A stretch of 64,000 nucleotides of DNA from Paraglaciecola sp. (GTDB lineage Bacteria; Pseudomonadota; Gammaproteobacteria; Enterobacterales; Alteromonadaceae): the NCBI GenBank assembly GCA_009993955.1, contig JAACSL010000014.1, forward strand, positions 44,674 through 108,673, read 5' to 3'. Numbering within the stretch: the stretch's first letter is position 1; every line of letters starts with the position of its first letter. The notes under the pieces are model-generated. The model was not told the DNA's origin, did not search any database, and saw nothing but the letters and a program-made list of their open reading frames with translations. Both the position numbers and the translations under genes were made by a program. This document shows positions 9,955 through 18,430 of the stretch, in pieces.

Positions 9955-9984
9955 TAAAAAGACGCCGTTTGGACAACGGCGTTT
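9955..9984 (-). terminator. Intrinsic terminator of the small secreted-protein gene
   Basis: On the minus strand an 8-bp stem (AACGCCGT-type arm, 5-nt loop) is followed directly by TTTTTATT. It lies 30-60 bp downstream of the stop at 10017, so it ends that transcript before the LysR gene. Confidence 0.85.
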
Positions 9985-10016
9985 TCATTCAGCAACTCAT
10001 ACAGAGCGGTTTAGTC

Positions 10017-10238
10017 TTACAGCTGTGTCACGGTGGCGTAGCCTTCTGACTCCAATTCTTGGTTGACACAAGTGAGCAAATAGTCAGCTAGTTTGTCAGC
10101 AGTGATGCCATCGTCCTCGGCCATTTCTGTACAAAATTGCTTTAATTCTTTCAACAAGGCTTCGTCGGCTGTCGGTTTATCGTCAGCATACGAAGAAAAA
10201 CTCAATAACCCCACAAATAGTATTGCAACAGTTTTCAT
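10017..10238 (-). CDS. Small secreted protein with two cysteines, unknown function
   Basis: Seventy-three residues with a clear signal peptide (VAILFVGLLSFSSYA, cleaved before DDKPT). The ~54-residue mature part is acidic and helical and has two cysteines (FCTEMAED and LLTCVNQEL) that could form a disulfide in the periplasm. I do not recognise the family. It is monocistronic, with its own strong terminator just downstream. The signal peptide plus terminator make it a real gene rather than a shadow ORF. Confidence 0.75.
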   Translation of the reverse strand: MKTVAILFVGLLSFSSYADDKPTADEALLKELKQFCTEMAEDDGITADKLADYLLTCVNQELESEGYATVTQL

Positions 10239-10291
10239 GCTTTCTTCGCGATATTAAAGTAATGGCAGAAAATGTTTTTCTGGCCATTTAC

Positions 10292-10330
10292 ACAAAAGGC
10301 GCATCTGCTAGTTTCCTGCAGATGCGCCTC
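10292..10330 (-). terminator. Intrinsic terminator of the charged small-protein gene
   Basis: A perfect 12-bp inverted repeat (arm AGGCGCATCTGC, 9-nt loop) is followed on the minus strand by TTTTGTG. It sits about 60 bp downstream of the stop at 10389 and supports that small ORF being transcribed. Confidence 0.85.
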
Positions 10331-10388
10331 AACAACTTGTATAACTACAAACTTTTAGCGACCTTGGGTTGTGTTAACCCTTGGTTTA

Positions 10389-10556
10389 TTATTCGCCAGT
10401 CAGATGTTTGTTTTTAGACTCGATATTTTTCTGTCTTTTCTCACGCTGCTTCTTTTCGAGCTCAGCGCGGATCTTGGCAGCTTTTTTATCTTTTGATGAA
10501 ACTTCTAAGTCTTCGTCATCAAACTCATCTAAACTAACGCGATTATCTTTACCCAT
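10389..10556 (-). CDS. Small highly charged cytoplasmic protein, unknown function
   Basis: From the ATG at 10556 the product is 55 residues. It has an acidic N-terminal half (LDEFDDEDLEV) and a strongly basic helical C-terminal half (KKAAKIRAELEKKQREKRQKN). There is no signal peptide or membrane segment. The pattern recalls the short acidic-then-basic proteins common in gammaproteobacteria, but I cannot name the family. The track start is a GTG at 10580; I prefer the ATG although neither has an obvious ribosome-binding site. A strong terminator just downstream supports expression. Confidence 0.65.
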   Translation of the reverse strand: MGKDNRVSLDEFDDEDLEVSSKDKKAAKIRAELEKKQREKRQKNIESKNKHLTGE

Positions 10557-10666
10557 AACATTTATCGAAGTGACTAACACAGTAAGATTTTAAAACACTG
10601 AGTGTAAATGCAAAGTGAAATAAATTGAACGTGTAGATGAAAAAATTTTGTGTTGGTGATTACATA

Positions 10667-10697
10667 ATGCCAACATTTATCAGCGTAATATTGGCAT
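10667..10697. promoter_or_regulatory. Inverted repeat upstream of the ATP-grasp gene
   Basis: ATGCCAA at 10667-10673 is repeated in inverse as TTGGCAT at 10691-10697, with 17 bp between the arms. It lies 55-85 bp before the ATG at 10752, a position suited to an operator, and no regulator can be assigned. Confidence 0.35.
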
Positions 10698-10751
10698 GAT
10701 GTTTATCCTAAACAAACGCATCCATCCTTTTTACGACCCGCAAGGCTACAA

Positions 10752-12209
10752 ATGTACAAAACTTTAGTTGTTGTTGACCACCCCATTACCCTGCCAAACA
10801 GTGATTTAACTGTGGTGAATTTTGAGCAGTACTTGGCCGAATACCCCAAGGTAGGGGAACCCAAAATACGTATCATTAATTTATGTGATACAGAAAAATA
10901 TCTGAGTCAGGGTTACTACTGCTCGTTATTGGCCGAAGCACGTCAACATAAAGTGTTGCCCAGTGTGAATACCATTAACGATTTGTCTCTCATGCCGCCG
11001 AAAGATGAAGAGTGGGTAGAGATCCCCTTAGGCAAATCGCAAATTCCGTTAATAGAAAGTCCCGAAGAAAAAGACTTTTTAGTATTTTTCGGATACACCA
11101 AAACAGAATCGCTGCGTAAATTAGCCAAATTTGCTTTTGAACGTTTTCCAGCCCCTATTCTTAAGCTTTCCGTGGTGCGTGACCAACATCAAACTCAGTT
11201 AGTCTGCAGTGCCATCGGCGTTAATGAAATCAGTGCCGATAAGTGGGATCAATTCACAGGTGCCTTGCAACACTTTACGGTTAAGGTGTGGCGCAATCCT
11301 CCGGGGCGAAAACGTGCCCGTTGGGACATGGGAATTTTAGTTAATCCTGATGAAAAAACGCCACCAAGTGATGCAAAAGCCATCCAATTGTTTATTAAGG
11401 CCGCCAGCAAAGTAGGGATTGACGCAGAAGTGTTCACTGCTGCACAAAGTGCTCAGTTATATCAGTATGACGCCTTGTTCATCCGTGAAACCACCTCGAT
11501 CAAACACCATACTTATGAAATGGCTCGTAAAGGTGAGAAAGAAGGTTTAGTTGTGATGGACGATCCGAACTCCATCCTTCGTTGCTGTAATAAAGTGTTT
11601 TTGCACGACGCCTTCAGTTACCACAACATTTCGGCACCAAAAACTAAGTTTGTATCTAAATCTGATCCGAGCATTCTGGATAATTTAGAAGCTGAATTTG
11701 CCTACCCCATCGTGCTCAAGTTGCCAGAAAGCTCGTTTTCGTTGGGTGTGTTTAAAGTCAAAGATCGTGCAGAACTGGCCGCTAAACTAGAGCTCATGCT
11801 CAAACAATCGGCCCTTGTTTTGGTGCAAGAATATTTGTACACCGAATATGACTGGCGGATTGGCGTGCTGAATGGTCGTGCAATTTACGCCTGTCGTTAT
11901 TTTATGGCGCGCAACCACTGGCAAATTTATAACCATGGTTCAAAGCGCAATTCAGCGGGTAATTTTGAGACAATTCCCACCTTTGAAGTGCCGCGTGCCG
12001 TGTTAACCACCGCCATTAAAGCCTGTGAAATTGTGGGTAATGGTTTATATGGTGTTGATTTAAAACAAGTTAACGACAAAGTGTATTGTATCGAAGTCAA
12101 CGACAACCCTAATCTAGATAGTAAGATTGAAGACAAATACCTCGGTGACGAGTTATATCGTGTGATCATGCAAGAATTTGCCGATCGCCTTGAATACCGA
12201 GGACGTTAA
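10752..12209 (+). CDS. RimK-like ATP-grasp ligase
   Basis: ATP-grasp enzyme of 485 residues. It has the RimK-like N-terminal domain (about 1-190) and a C-terminal ATP-grasp domain (about 255-475). Visible features are the nucleotide-binding VLKLPESSFSLGVFKV, the QEYLYTEYDWRIGVL segment and the metal-binding CIEVNDNPNLD. RimK relatives form amide bonds between amino acids or peptide ends using ATP, as in glutamylation of ribosomal protein S6, but this long form is not RimK itself and its substrate is unknown. The ATG has AAGG upstream. It is followed 1 bp later by a GNAT/C39-peptidase fusion, so the two are almost certainly one functional unit. Confidence 0.9.
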   Translation: MYKTLVVVDHPITLPNSDLTVVNFEQYLAEYPKVGEPKIRIINLCDTEKYLSQGYYCSLLAEARQHKVLPSVNTINDLSLMPPKDEEWVEIPLGKSQIPLIESPEEKDFLVFFGYTKTESLRKLAKFAFERFPAPILKLSVVRDQHQTQLVCSAIGVNEISADKWDQFTGALQHFTVKVWRNPPGRKRARWDMGILVNPDEKTPPSDAKAIQLFIKAASKVGIDAEVFTAAQSAQLYQYDALFIRETTSIKHHTYEMARKGEKEGLVVMDDPNSILRCCNKVFLHDAFSYHNISAPKTKFVSKSDPSILDNLEAEFAYPIVLKLPESSFSLGVFKVKDRAELAAKLELMLKQSALVLVQEYLYTEYDWRIGVLNGRAIYACRYFMARNHWQIYNHGSKRNSAGNFETIPTFEVPRAVLTTAIKACEIVGNGLYGVDLKQVNDKVYCIEVNDNPNLDSKIEDKYLGDELYRVIMQEFADRLEYRGR

Positions 12210-12210
12210 G

Positions 12211-13362
12211 GTGCATGCCTTAAATCAGCATCTCTCTCAAGTGGTAGATGTAAAACAAAATGTGCTGGTGCGCGAGGCCAAAATGTCTGATTTGGCTCAG
12301 CTCATGGCATTAGAACAACGCTGTTTTACTGGTGATCGCCTGAGTAAACGTAGCTTCCAGCATTGGCTAAAAGCGAGCAACTGTGTATTTCAAGTCATCC
12401 TGTTTGACAACCGTGTGGTGGCCTATGGCTTGGTGATCATGCGCAAGGGCACTCACCTGGCGCGTTTATATTCCATCGCGGTAGACGGCGACATCCGTGG
12501 TTTAGGCATTGGCAAAAAGCTATTGATGGCTTTAGAAGAAGAAACCCTTGAACAAGGCAAGCTGTTTATTCGCCTTGAAGTGGCGAAAAACAATGAAACC
12601 GCCATCAGCTTGTATAAAGGTTTGGGTTATAAGATTTTTGGCAGTTACGAGGCCTATTACGAGGGCAATATTGACGCCCTGCGCATGCAAAAAAATATCC
12701 GCCAGTTGCAATCTTTGCAACAACTCACGCCCTACCCGTGGTATCAACAAACAACGGAATTTACCTGTGGCCCCTCCTCCTTGATGATGGCCATGGCGAA
12801 ATTGGATGACAGCATCGCCTTGAATCAGCAATTGGAGCTAGATATTTGGCGTGAGGCCACCACCATCTACATGACCTCAGGGCACGGAGGCTGCCATCCT
12901 TTTGGATTGGCGCTCGCTGCTTACAAACGTGGTTTTGCAGTGCAGGTCTATGTGAATCTAACGGGTCCCTTGTTTATTGGTGGGGTGAGAAGTCAGCACA
13001 AAAAAGACATCATGCAAGCTGTAGAAAATCAATTTCGCCAGCAAGTTGAACAAGCCGACATAACGGTGCACTGTGCGGATTTAACACTCGAGGGTTTAAA
13101 CGCGCACATCCGTGATGGTGCCAGTGTGATCAGCTTAATTTCCACTTATCAATTAGATGACAAAAAAGCACCGCATTGGGTTTGCGTCACTGAAATTGAT
13201 AATGACTATTTGTATGTGCATGATCCCGATCCCGATGATTTGGATGTGGAATCCCTTGATTGCCAGCATATCCCTATCGCCAAGCAAGATTTCTACGCGA
13301 TGTCTTACTTTGGTAAAGAGCGTTTGCGTACGGCGGTCGTCATCAGTCTTCCAAAGGTCTAA
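12211..13362 (+). CDS. GNAT acetyltransferase fused to a C39-like cysteine peptidase domain
   Basis: Two-domain protein of 383 residues. Residues ~15-160 are a GNAT N-acetyltransferase (VREAKMSDLAQLMALEQ, acetyl-CoA loop IRGLGIGKKLL, and NETAISLYKGLGYK). Residues ~175-380 are a C39-like peptidase (DUF3335 type) with a plausible catalytic Cys in EFTCGPSSL, His in APHWVCVTE and Asp in YVHDPDPD. The track start is a TTG at 12178. I choose GTG 12211 because GAGGA lies 7 nt upstream and it follows the ATP-grasp stop by 1 bp. A ligase paired with an acetylase-peptidase suggests making, capping and trimming of a peptide or protein tail. That role is inference. Confidence 0.88.
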   Translation: MHALNQHLSQVVDVKQNVLVREAKMSDLAQLMALEQRCFTGDRLSKRSFQHWLKASNCVFQVILFDNRVVAYGLVIMRKGTHLARLYSIAVDGDIRGLGIGKKLLMALEEETLEQGKLFIRLEVAKNNETAISLYKGLGYKIFGSYEAYYEGNIDALRMQKNIRQLQSLQQLTPYPWYQQTTEFTCGPSSLMMAMAKLDDSIALNQQLELDIWREATTIYMTSGHGGCHPFGLALAAYKRGFAVQVYVNLTGPLFIGGVRSQHKKDIMQAVENQFRQQVEQADITVHCADLTLEGLNAHIRDGASVISLISTYQLDDKKAPHWVCVTEIDNDYLYVHDPDPDDLDVESLDCQHIPIAKQDFYAMSYFGKERLRTAVVISLPKV

Positions 13363-13395
13363 AAACCTGCTGTTGTTTCTCGCTGCGCATGCTTA

Positions 13396-14307
13396 TCAGT
13401 TGTGGGCCTCTAACCAGGTCTGCACTTCTTGATCCACGCCGCTGGGGTAAGGCACACCGTCTTCCACACCAACATATAACAAACACATGTCTTCGCGTTG
13501 CAAAAACACACTGAGGTATTTGTTTACCCAAAAATTTAAATGCTGCTGCAATGCTTTTGCCTGCTCAATTTCTTGCAAGATCGCTGGGTGCGAATCCAAT
13601 TCATCTAAAATAGCCTGATTGTTTTTATATAAGCCGCTCGCGGTGATGCCCCGGATTTGCTGACAAACAAACAACTCTTGCTCGGTTATCTGCGGATAAT
13701 ATTGTGCAAAAAACTTTTCGAACTGTTGTGTGCGTTCGATCTGTAAACGGTTTTCCAGCATGCTGACCAATTCATTGCGCCGAGCTAACTGCGCTTTAAA
13801 CGCGGTGTAAGTGTTATCTTGAAATAGCGCGATTCGCCCGATGGCAGCCTGCAACTCACGTTGGGCGAAAAAATGCCAAGCACCAAACACCATGCTGCAC
13901 AATACAACAACGCTTGCCGCAATAAACCAAGGTCGTGATTTTTTCACCGCTTGCGCACGCATCGATAATGAATCTGCTGTCCCCATGGTCTCGCAATGTT
14001 GCACGGGCGCAATACAAAAGCCAATGCCTCGTGATGTCTTAATAATTTGTTGGCTTTCCCCATCGTCCCCGAGTAACTGACGTGTATCAGAAATCAATCG
14101 AAACAAAGACCAATCACTCACCACCACATCGTCCCAAATGGCTTCGGCGAGTTGTTTTTTACTCAGTGAGGCGGGGCTGGCGCTGGCTAAAAGTAAAAGT
14201 AACTTAAATTGTCGTTCAGCCAAGGGGATCACCTGTCCTTGTTTGCGCAACGACTTGCTAGGTACATCCAATTCAAAATCAGCAAACTTATAAGCACTTA
14301 CTTGCAT
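13396..14307 (-). CDS. Membrane-anchored ToxR/CadC-like winged-helix regulator
   Basis: An OmpR/PhoB-type winged helix occupies residues 1-100 (FADFELDVPSKSLRKQGQ, LAERQFKLLLLLA, RLISDTRQLLGDDG, IKTSRGIGFCI). It has no receiver domain. A single membrane segment (WFIAASVVVLCSMVFGAWHFF, about 135-157) is followed by a ~145-residue periplasmic domain with two cysteines near LFVCQQIRG and EDMCLLYVG. This is the ToxR/CadC architecture, in which a periplasmic signal controls a membrane-tethered DNA-binding domain. It is divergent from a two-gene secreted-protein operon, and a triple TCAAR repeat resembling a ToxR box lies between them, so that operon is the likely target. Confidence 0.88.
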   Translation of the reverse strand: MQVSAYKFADFELDVPSKSLRKQGQVIPLAERQFKLLLLLASASPASLSKKQLAEAIWDDVVVSDWSLFRLISDTRQLLGDDGESQQIIKTSRGIGFCIAPVQHCETMGTADSLSMRAQAVKKSRPWFIAASVVVLCSMVFGAWHFFAQRELQAAIGRIALFQDNTYTAFKAQLARRNELVSMLENRLQIERTQQFEKFFAQYYPQITEQELFVCQQIRGITASGLYKNNQAILDELDSHPAILQEIEQAKALQQHLNFWVNKYLSVFLQREDMCLLYVGVEDGVPYPSGVDQEVQTWLEAHN

Positions 14308-14404
14308 TGTTGATGTTCTCAGGTGACAAGGATGGCGGTGTCGACGCCAAGAAAAGCTGGTTGTTTAAAATTGTTACTTTATAACCTCTTGTTTTTTAAG
14401 TCAT

Positions 14405-14429
14405 TCAAATTAATTCAAGTTAAATCAAA
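14405..14429. promoter_or_regulatory. ToxR-box-like triple direct repeat
   Basis: TCAAA, TCAAG and TCAAA start at 14405, 14415 and 14425, each separated by 5 bp, giving an exact 10-bp period on one helix face. The known ToxR recognition pattern is TNAAA-N5-TNAAA. The site is about 90 bp before the secreted-protein gene and about 100 bp before the ToxR-like gene on the other strand. Confidence 0.6.
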
Positions 14430-14516
14430 TGCCTGAGATTGCTGAACGAAAACACTCTCCTATACCGTTGATGTGTACCGCGACGTTTGCATCGACGGAC
14501 AAACAGGGAGAACACT

Positions 14517-15275
14517 ATGTTTTTTGAATCACGAAAAAAAACCCAGCATATCAGTCTGTTTTTGCTTGGCATGTTGGGTGGCTGGGCCGGCCACAGCACA
14601 GCAGCTTTATTAAGTTTTACTGACCAAGCAGCGTTTATCGCAGCCATCAGTGGCGCGACCAGCCAGACCATCAATTTCGATAGCGTTAGTGCAGGTACCG
14701 TGCTCAACAATACCGCGACATTCGAGAATGTGCAGTTTATGTTTGAGGATGAAAACGGTTTGGCTGTAGATGCCGGAATCAGTGACAACTTTGCCACTAC
14801 TTCTGGCACCAACGCCCTAGGTTTGAATGACACCTTGGGCCAAACGTTTATCTCTGGCAGCTCAATAGAATTATTATTCTCAACCACCATACATGCGATT
14901 GGCCTGTTCATCATCGCGTCTCCCGGAGACATGGGCTTTGCGGATGATGCCACGTTAAGTGCAGGAAATGGAGTGATCAGCAATGCAGAAATACCCATGC
15001 AAACATTAGGGGATGATGGGGATGTATTTTTTCTCGGCCTGATAGACAGTGCGGGGTTTTCGAGTGCGACCCTCGCCAGTGTATGTTGCGGCTTTTTTGA
15101 ATTTACCCTTGATGACATTCAGTATGCCACTCTCTCTGGGCCAAGTGCTGCAGTCCCTGCGCCGGCGGCACTGCCTTTGATGTTTTTGGCATTGATTTGC
15201 TCACTCACACAACAAAAAAAACACGTTTTATTCGCCTTTGCCTTTTCCTCAACTCGCTGCGGAGTTCCATCATGA
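14517..15275 (+). CDS. Secreted protein with a PEP-CTERM-like C-terminal tail
   Basis: From the ATG at 14517 (GGGAG 6 nt upstream) the product is 252 residues. A signal peptide (ISLFLLGMLGGWAGHSTAA) precedes a glycine-, serine- and alanine-rich beta-type domain with a TINFDSVSAGT segment. The tail VPAPAALPLMFLALICSL followed by a basic stretch resembles PEP-CTERM sorting signals (usually VPEPA plus helix plus basic end) but is atypical, and no exosortase gene is in this window. The tail continues oddly for about 20 residues after the helix. The stop overlaps the next start as ATGA, so the two proteins are translationally coupled. Function is unknown; surface or matrix location is inferred. 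Confidence 0.75.
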   Translation: MFFESRKKTQHISLFLLGMLGGWAGHSTAALLSFTDQAAFIAAISGATSQTINFDSVSAGTVLNNTATFENVQFMFEDENGLAVDAGISDNFATTSGTNALGLNDTLGQTFISGSSIELLFSTTIHAIGLFIIASPGDMGFADDATLSAGNGVISNAEIPMQTLGDDGDVFFLGLIDSAGFSSATLASVCCGFFEFTLDDIQYATLSGPSAAVPAPAALPLMFLALICSLTQQKKHVLFAFAFSSTRCGVPS

Positions 15276-16402
15276 AAACCTTATCTATTTTTACTTTAAG
15301 TCTTGTTTGTCTCAATGCCAGTGTGATGGCGGCTGAACGCCCCTCACTAGCGAGTCACGAACTGCGTCTCAACAGCATTGATCTCGCCCTCGATGAGCTT
15401 AATTTGCAGGTCGGTGAGCAGCAACAGCAGCTTAGCGACCTCAGCCTAAGCTTAGAAACGTTACAACTTACCCCCGGACCGCAAGGAGAAAAAGGCGAGA
15501 AAGGAGACAAAGGTGAATCAGGTGCGCGTGGTGCAACTGGCGCACCGGGTCCACTATCTGACCTAAGCTGCCGTGCAGGACAAATTCCTCAGTTTGATGG
15601 CACTGATTGGGTGTGCGCAGATTCGAGTGCTCAAGTCGTGGCCGATGAAGACAATAATTGCATTACTGGTTTTGGCTTTAGCTTGAATATCATCAACACC
15701 TCAACCACCTCTGTTGGGTGGGATAAAAAATGTGATGAAAGCCGCCGATTAGTCAGTTTTTTTGGTCCAGTTAAACCCATATTAAGACGCGGCGAAACCT
15801 TAACAGCGCCTGTTTTAAGCCTGTTTCCGGGGAAATTCGACGACAACTTAACCGAGTTTTCTGCCCTGCCATTAAGTTTGCCACTGCAATCCTCAAACTT
15901 GAGTGGTCTTATTTTTATGGAAGCCACCATTGTTTCCGTCGGCGCAGAGACTGAGGCTGAAGTACTGGAATGGGCGACGGCAGTTAATCCTCCAGGGAAA
16001 GCTTTTCGTCTGCAACAGCAGGACTTAGGTTTTGATATATCAATGAACTTCTGTCTGCCAAAAAACTTTTTCAGCAAGCCATTACAAGATCGCTCAGGCC
16101 AGTTTCTGGTGGAGCAACACTTGACTATACAATGCACTGAAATAGGCTTGGTCACCAACTTTGAATTTAGCACCCAGCCTGTCGTTGAGCTCTTTTTATC
16201 CCGATATTTTGACGGCTTCAGTACCGCCAGAGATGTAGCCGTGAACTTTGATGAAGCAGCGCTTAGCCCATTCAATCGTGACTATCTAAACTTTGCCTTG
16301 CGTGCTTATCACCTGCCACGCTTCAAAATGGCCAATGACAAAACATGGCCAGTGCCACAGCATGGTTTGCAATTGAGTACATCGTTCATTTTTGAAAATT
16401 AG
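15272..16402 (+). CDS. Secreted bacterial collagen-like protein
   Basis: From the ATG at 15272 (CGGAG upstream, overlapping the previous stop) this is 376 residues. A signal peptide (IFTLSLVCLNASVMA) is followed by a predicted coiled coil (about 30-65, rich in L and Q). Then comes an uninterrupted Gly-X-Y run of about nine triplets (GPQGEKGEKGDKGESGARG and on) ending PGP. After that is a cysteine-containing hinge (SCRAGQIPQFDGTDWVCAD) and a ~250-residue globular C-terminal domain I do not recognise. Coiled coil, short collagen helix and head is the usual form of trimeric bacterial collagen-like surface proteins. The track start at 15197 is upstream in-frame noise. Confidence 0.85.
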   Translation: MKTLSIFTLSLVCLNASVMAAERPSLASHELRLNSIDLALDELNLQVGEQQQQLSDLSLSLETLQLTPGPQGEKGEKGDKGESGARGATGAPGPLSDLSCRAGQIPQFDGTDWVCADSSAQVVADEDNNCITGFGFSLNIINTSTTSVGWDKKCDESRRLVSFFGPVKPILRRGETLTAPVLSLFPGKFDDNLTEFSALPLSLPLQSSNLSGLIFMEATIVSVGAETEAEVLEWATAVNPPGKAFRLQQQDLGFDISMNFCLPKNFFSKPLQDRSGQFLVEQHLTIQCTEIGLVTNFEFSTQPVVELFLSRYFDGFSTARDVAVNFDEAALSPFNRDYLNFALRAYHLPRFKMANDKTWPVPQHGLQLSTSFIFEN

Positions 16403-16409
16403 CGGAGCA

Positions 16410-17081
16410 CTAAACCTGCCAGTCTATGCCTTGTTTGCCTTGTTGTTCGAGCAAGGTATTGCAGGTCGAAAAATGTCGACAACCTAAAAAACCACGATGA
16501 GCAGACAAGGGAGAGGGGTGAGGCGCATGCAGCACATGATGTTTGTGTTGGTCAATCACCCCGCCCTTGCGCTGCGCATGGCTGCCCCACAACAAAAACA
16601 CCACCCCCTCAGTATGTTGGCTGATTAACGCAATCACTTTATCTGTGAACGTTTCCCAGCCAAGTTTTGCATGGGAGTGGGCTTGGCCTTGCTCAACAGT
16701 TAATACGCTATTGAGCAATAACACCCCCTGCTCAGCCCACCCCAGCAAATAACCGTGTTTGGGTAGGGTAAACCCCACAATATCTGTGGCTAACTCTTTA
16801 TAAATATTAACAAGCGAGGGCGGTGGCTTGATGCCCGGCAAAACGGAAAAACACAAGCCATGAGCTTGGCCCGCGCCGTGATAGGGATCTTGGCCGAGAA
16901 TAACCACCTTGACTTCGCCTAACTCCGTCAACTTAAAGGCATTAAATACATCGCGTTGAGGCGGATAAATTATCTTACCCGCTGCACGCTCACTGGCCAC
17001 GGTGTGCAAGATACGTTGAAAATAGGGTAGCTGTTTTTCATCAGCCAATACATCTGCCCAACGCAATGAATTTCCCGACAC
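16410..17081 (-). CDS. ung: Uracil-DNA glycosylase
   Basis: Removes uracil from DNA as the first step of base excision repair. The catalytic motif [17 protein letters not shown] (with the activating aspartate) and the DNA-intercalation loop [13 protein letters not shown] are both intact. At 223 residues it matches family-1 UDGs. The start is only 5 bp after the thrC stop, so it probably sits at the end of the thr operon transcript. Confidence 0.98.
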   Translation of the reverse strand: MSGNSLRWADVLADEKQLPYFQRILHTVASERAAGKIIYPPQRDVFNAFKLTELGEVKVVILGQDPYHGAGQAHGLCFSVLPGIKPPPSLVNIYKELATDIVGFTLPKHGYLLGWAEQGVLLLNSVLTVEQGQAHSHAKLGWETFTDKVIALISQHTEGVVFLLWGSHAQRKGGVIDQHKHHVLHAPHPSPLSAHRGFLGCRHFSTCNTLLEQQGKQGIDWQV

Positions 17082-17086
17082 CTTGG

Positions 17087-18370
17087 TTAACTGAGGATCT
17101 TAAACAGGTGGGATTTAAGAGCTTGGTAATCACTGGGTAATTCTGCCGCCAAACCTTCTTTGCCCGCACAATCTACCAAGGGTTGTGGCAAGCTGATAGG
17201 TTGACCCAAGACATTTTCTACGGTTTCTCTGAACTTAGCGGGATGCGCGGTGCCCAAAAATAAACCCGTTTGCTGTGGCTCAAGTTTCCTGATCAAGGCT
17301 TTGTAAGCGATGGCCGCATGGGGCTCACTGACATACCCTAACTGGGCCAGTTGGCGCATGGCAACTTGGGTATACTCCTCATCAATGGTGTCACCGGATA
17401 GTACAGACTTAGCCAAGTAACCCTGGTCTATCAAAGCTTCAATACGCGGCCAGTTGTTCGGTTGGCTGACGTCCATGGCATTGGATAAAGTGGCCACGGT
17501 TGCTTTGGGTGCCCACTCACCGGTTTTTAGATAACGCGGCACCGTATCGTTAAGGTTAGTTGCTGCGACAAAATGCTGGATGGGCAAGCCCATCACCTTA
17601 GCAATCATTCCAGCCGTCAAATTACCAAAATTACCACTTGGCACAGACACCACCAAGTGTTGCCGCTCGACTTCACTCAGTTGCGCAAACGCTTCAAAGT
17701 AGTAACACACTTGCGCAGCTAAACGACTGATATTGATGGAGTTTGCTGAATTTAAATGTAAACCCACACGCACATCATCATCATCAAAAGCCGTTTTGAC
17801 CAATTGCTGGCAAGCGTCAAAATCGCCTTCAATGGCCACGGTGTGAATATTGTCACCGAGGGTGGTGAACAACTTCTCTTGTAACATGGATATTTTGCCT
17901 TTGGGGAACAGAATAACCACATTGATATTGGGCAAACCATGAAAAGCATGAGCCACGGCAGCCCCCGTATCACCAGATGTGGCGGTGAGAATGGTAATGG
18001 GTTGACCTTTGGCTAATGCCACCAAACATTGCGCCATAAACCGCCCACCAAAGTCTTTAAACGCGAGGGTGGGGCCATGATAGAGTTCGAGGCTATAAAC
18101 ATTCTCACTGACTTTGACCACTGGCGCAGGGAAAACAAAGGCGCGTTCAACAATGCCGGCCAAAGTAGTTTTAGGCAGTTCATCACCAATTAATTTATGC
18201 AAAATTTCAACGCTGCGTTCTACAAAAGGCAGCGCCAAGATGGCGTCTATGTCACTAAAACTTGCGATATGCTTGGGAAAATATAAGCCTTGATTTTTGC
18301 CTAGCCCTTTTTTGACTGCTTCAGCAAAACTGGCCACATCAGATGCATCTTTTAAATTTACTAGTTCCAA
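17087..18370 (-). CDS. thrC: Threonine synthase
   Basis: PLP enzyme that converts O-phospho-L-homoserine to L-threonine, the last step of the pathway. Visible are the PLP-lysine motif [12 protein letters not shown], the phosphate-binding [10 protein letters not shown] and the N-terminal GLYFPKHI typical of the E. coli-type enzyme. Its 427 residues match E. coli ThrC (428). It is third in the thrABC operon, 60 bp after thrB, and is followed almost directly by ung. Confidence 0.98.
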   Translation of the reverse strand: MELVNLKDASDVASFAEAVKKGLGKNQGLYFPKHIASFSDIDAILALPFVERSVEILHKLIGDELPKTTLAGIVERAFVFPAPVVKVSENVYSLELYHGPTLAFKDFGGRFMAQCLVALAKGQPITILTATSGDTGAAVAHAFHGLPNINVVILFPKGKISMLQEKLFTTLGDNIHTVAIEGDFDACQQLVKTAFDDDDVRVGLHLNSANSINISRLAAQVCYYFEAFAQLSEVERQHLVVSVPSGNFGNLTAGMIAKVMGLPIQHFVAATNLNDTVPRYLKTGEWAPKATVATLSNAMDVSQPNNWPRIEALIDQGYLAKSVLSGDTIDEEYTQVAMRQLAQLGYVSEPHAAIAYKALIRKLEPQQTGLFLGTAHPAKFRETVENVLGQPISLPQPLVDCAGKEGLAAELPSDYQALKSHLFKILS

Positions 18371-18430
18371 TTCTATTACCCTTTTTAATTCTCGTTTTGT
18401 CTCGACCTGTGCTTGGTCAGTGACACTGCG

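Noticed and set aside
14420-15118. 232-residue ORF antisense to the PEP-CTERM-like gene
   Set aside because: The plus-strand gene has a ribosome-binding site, signal peptide and coupled partner; the antisense product is low-complexity Ser/Pro/Ala with no family or signal.
15631-16275. 214-residue ORF antisense to the collagen-like gene
   Set aside because: It is composition-driven shadow of the real gene and has no motif or ribosome-binding site.
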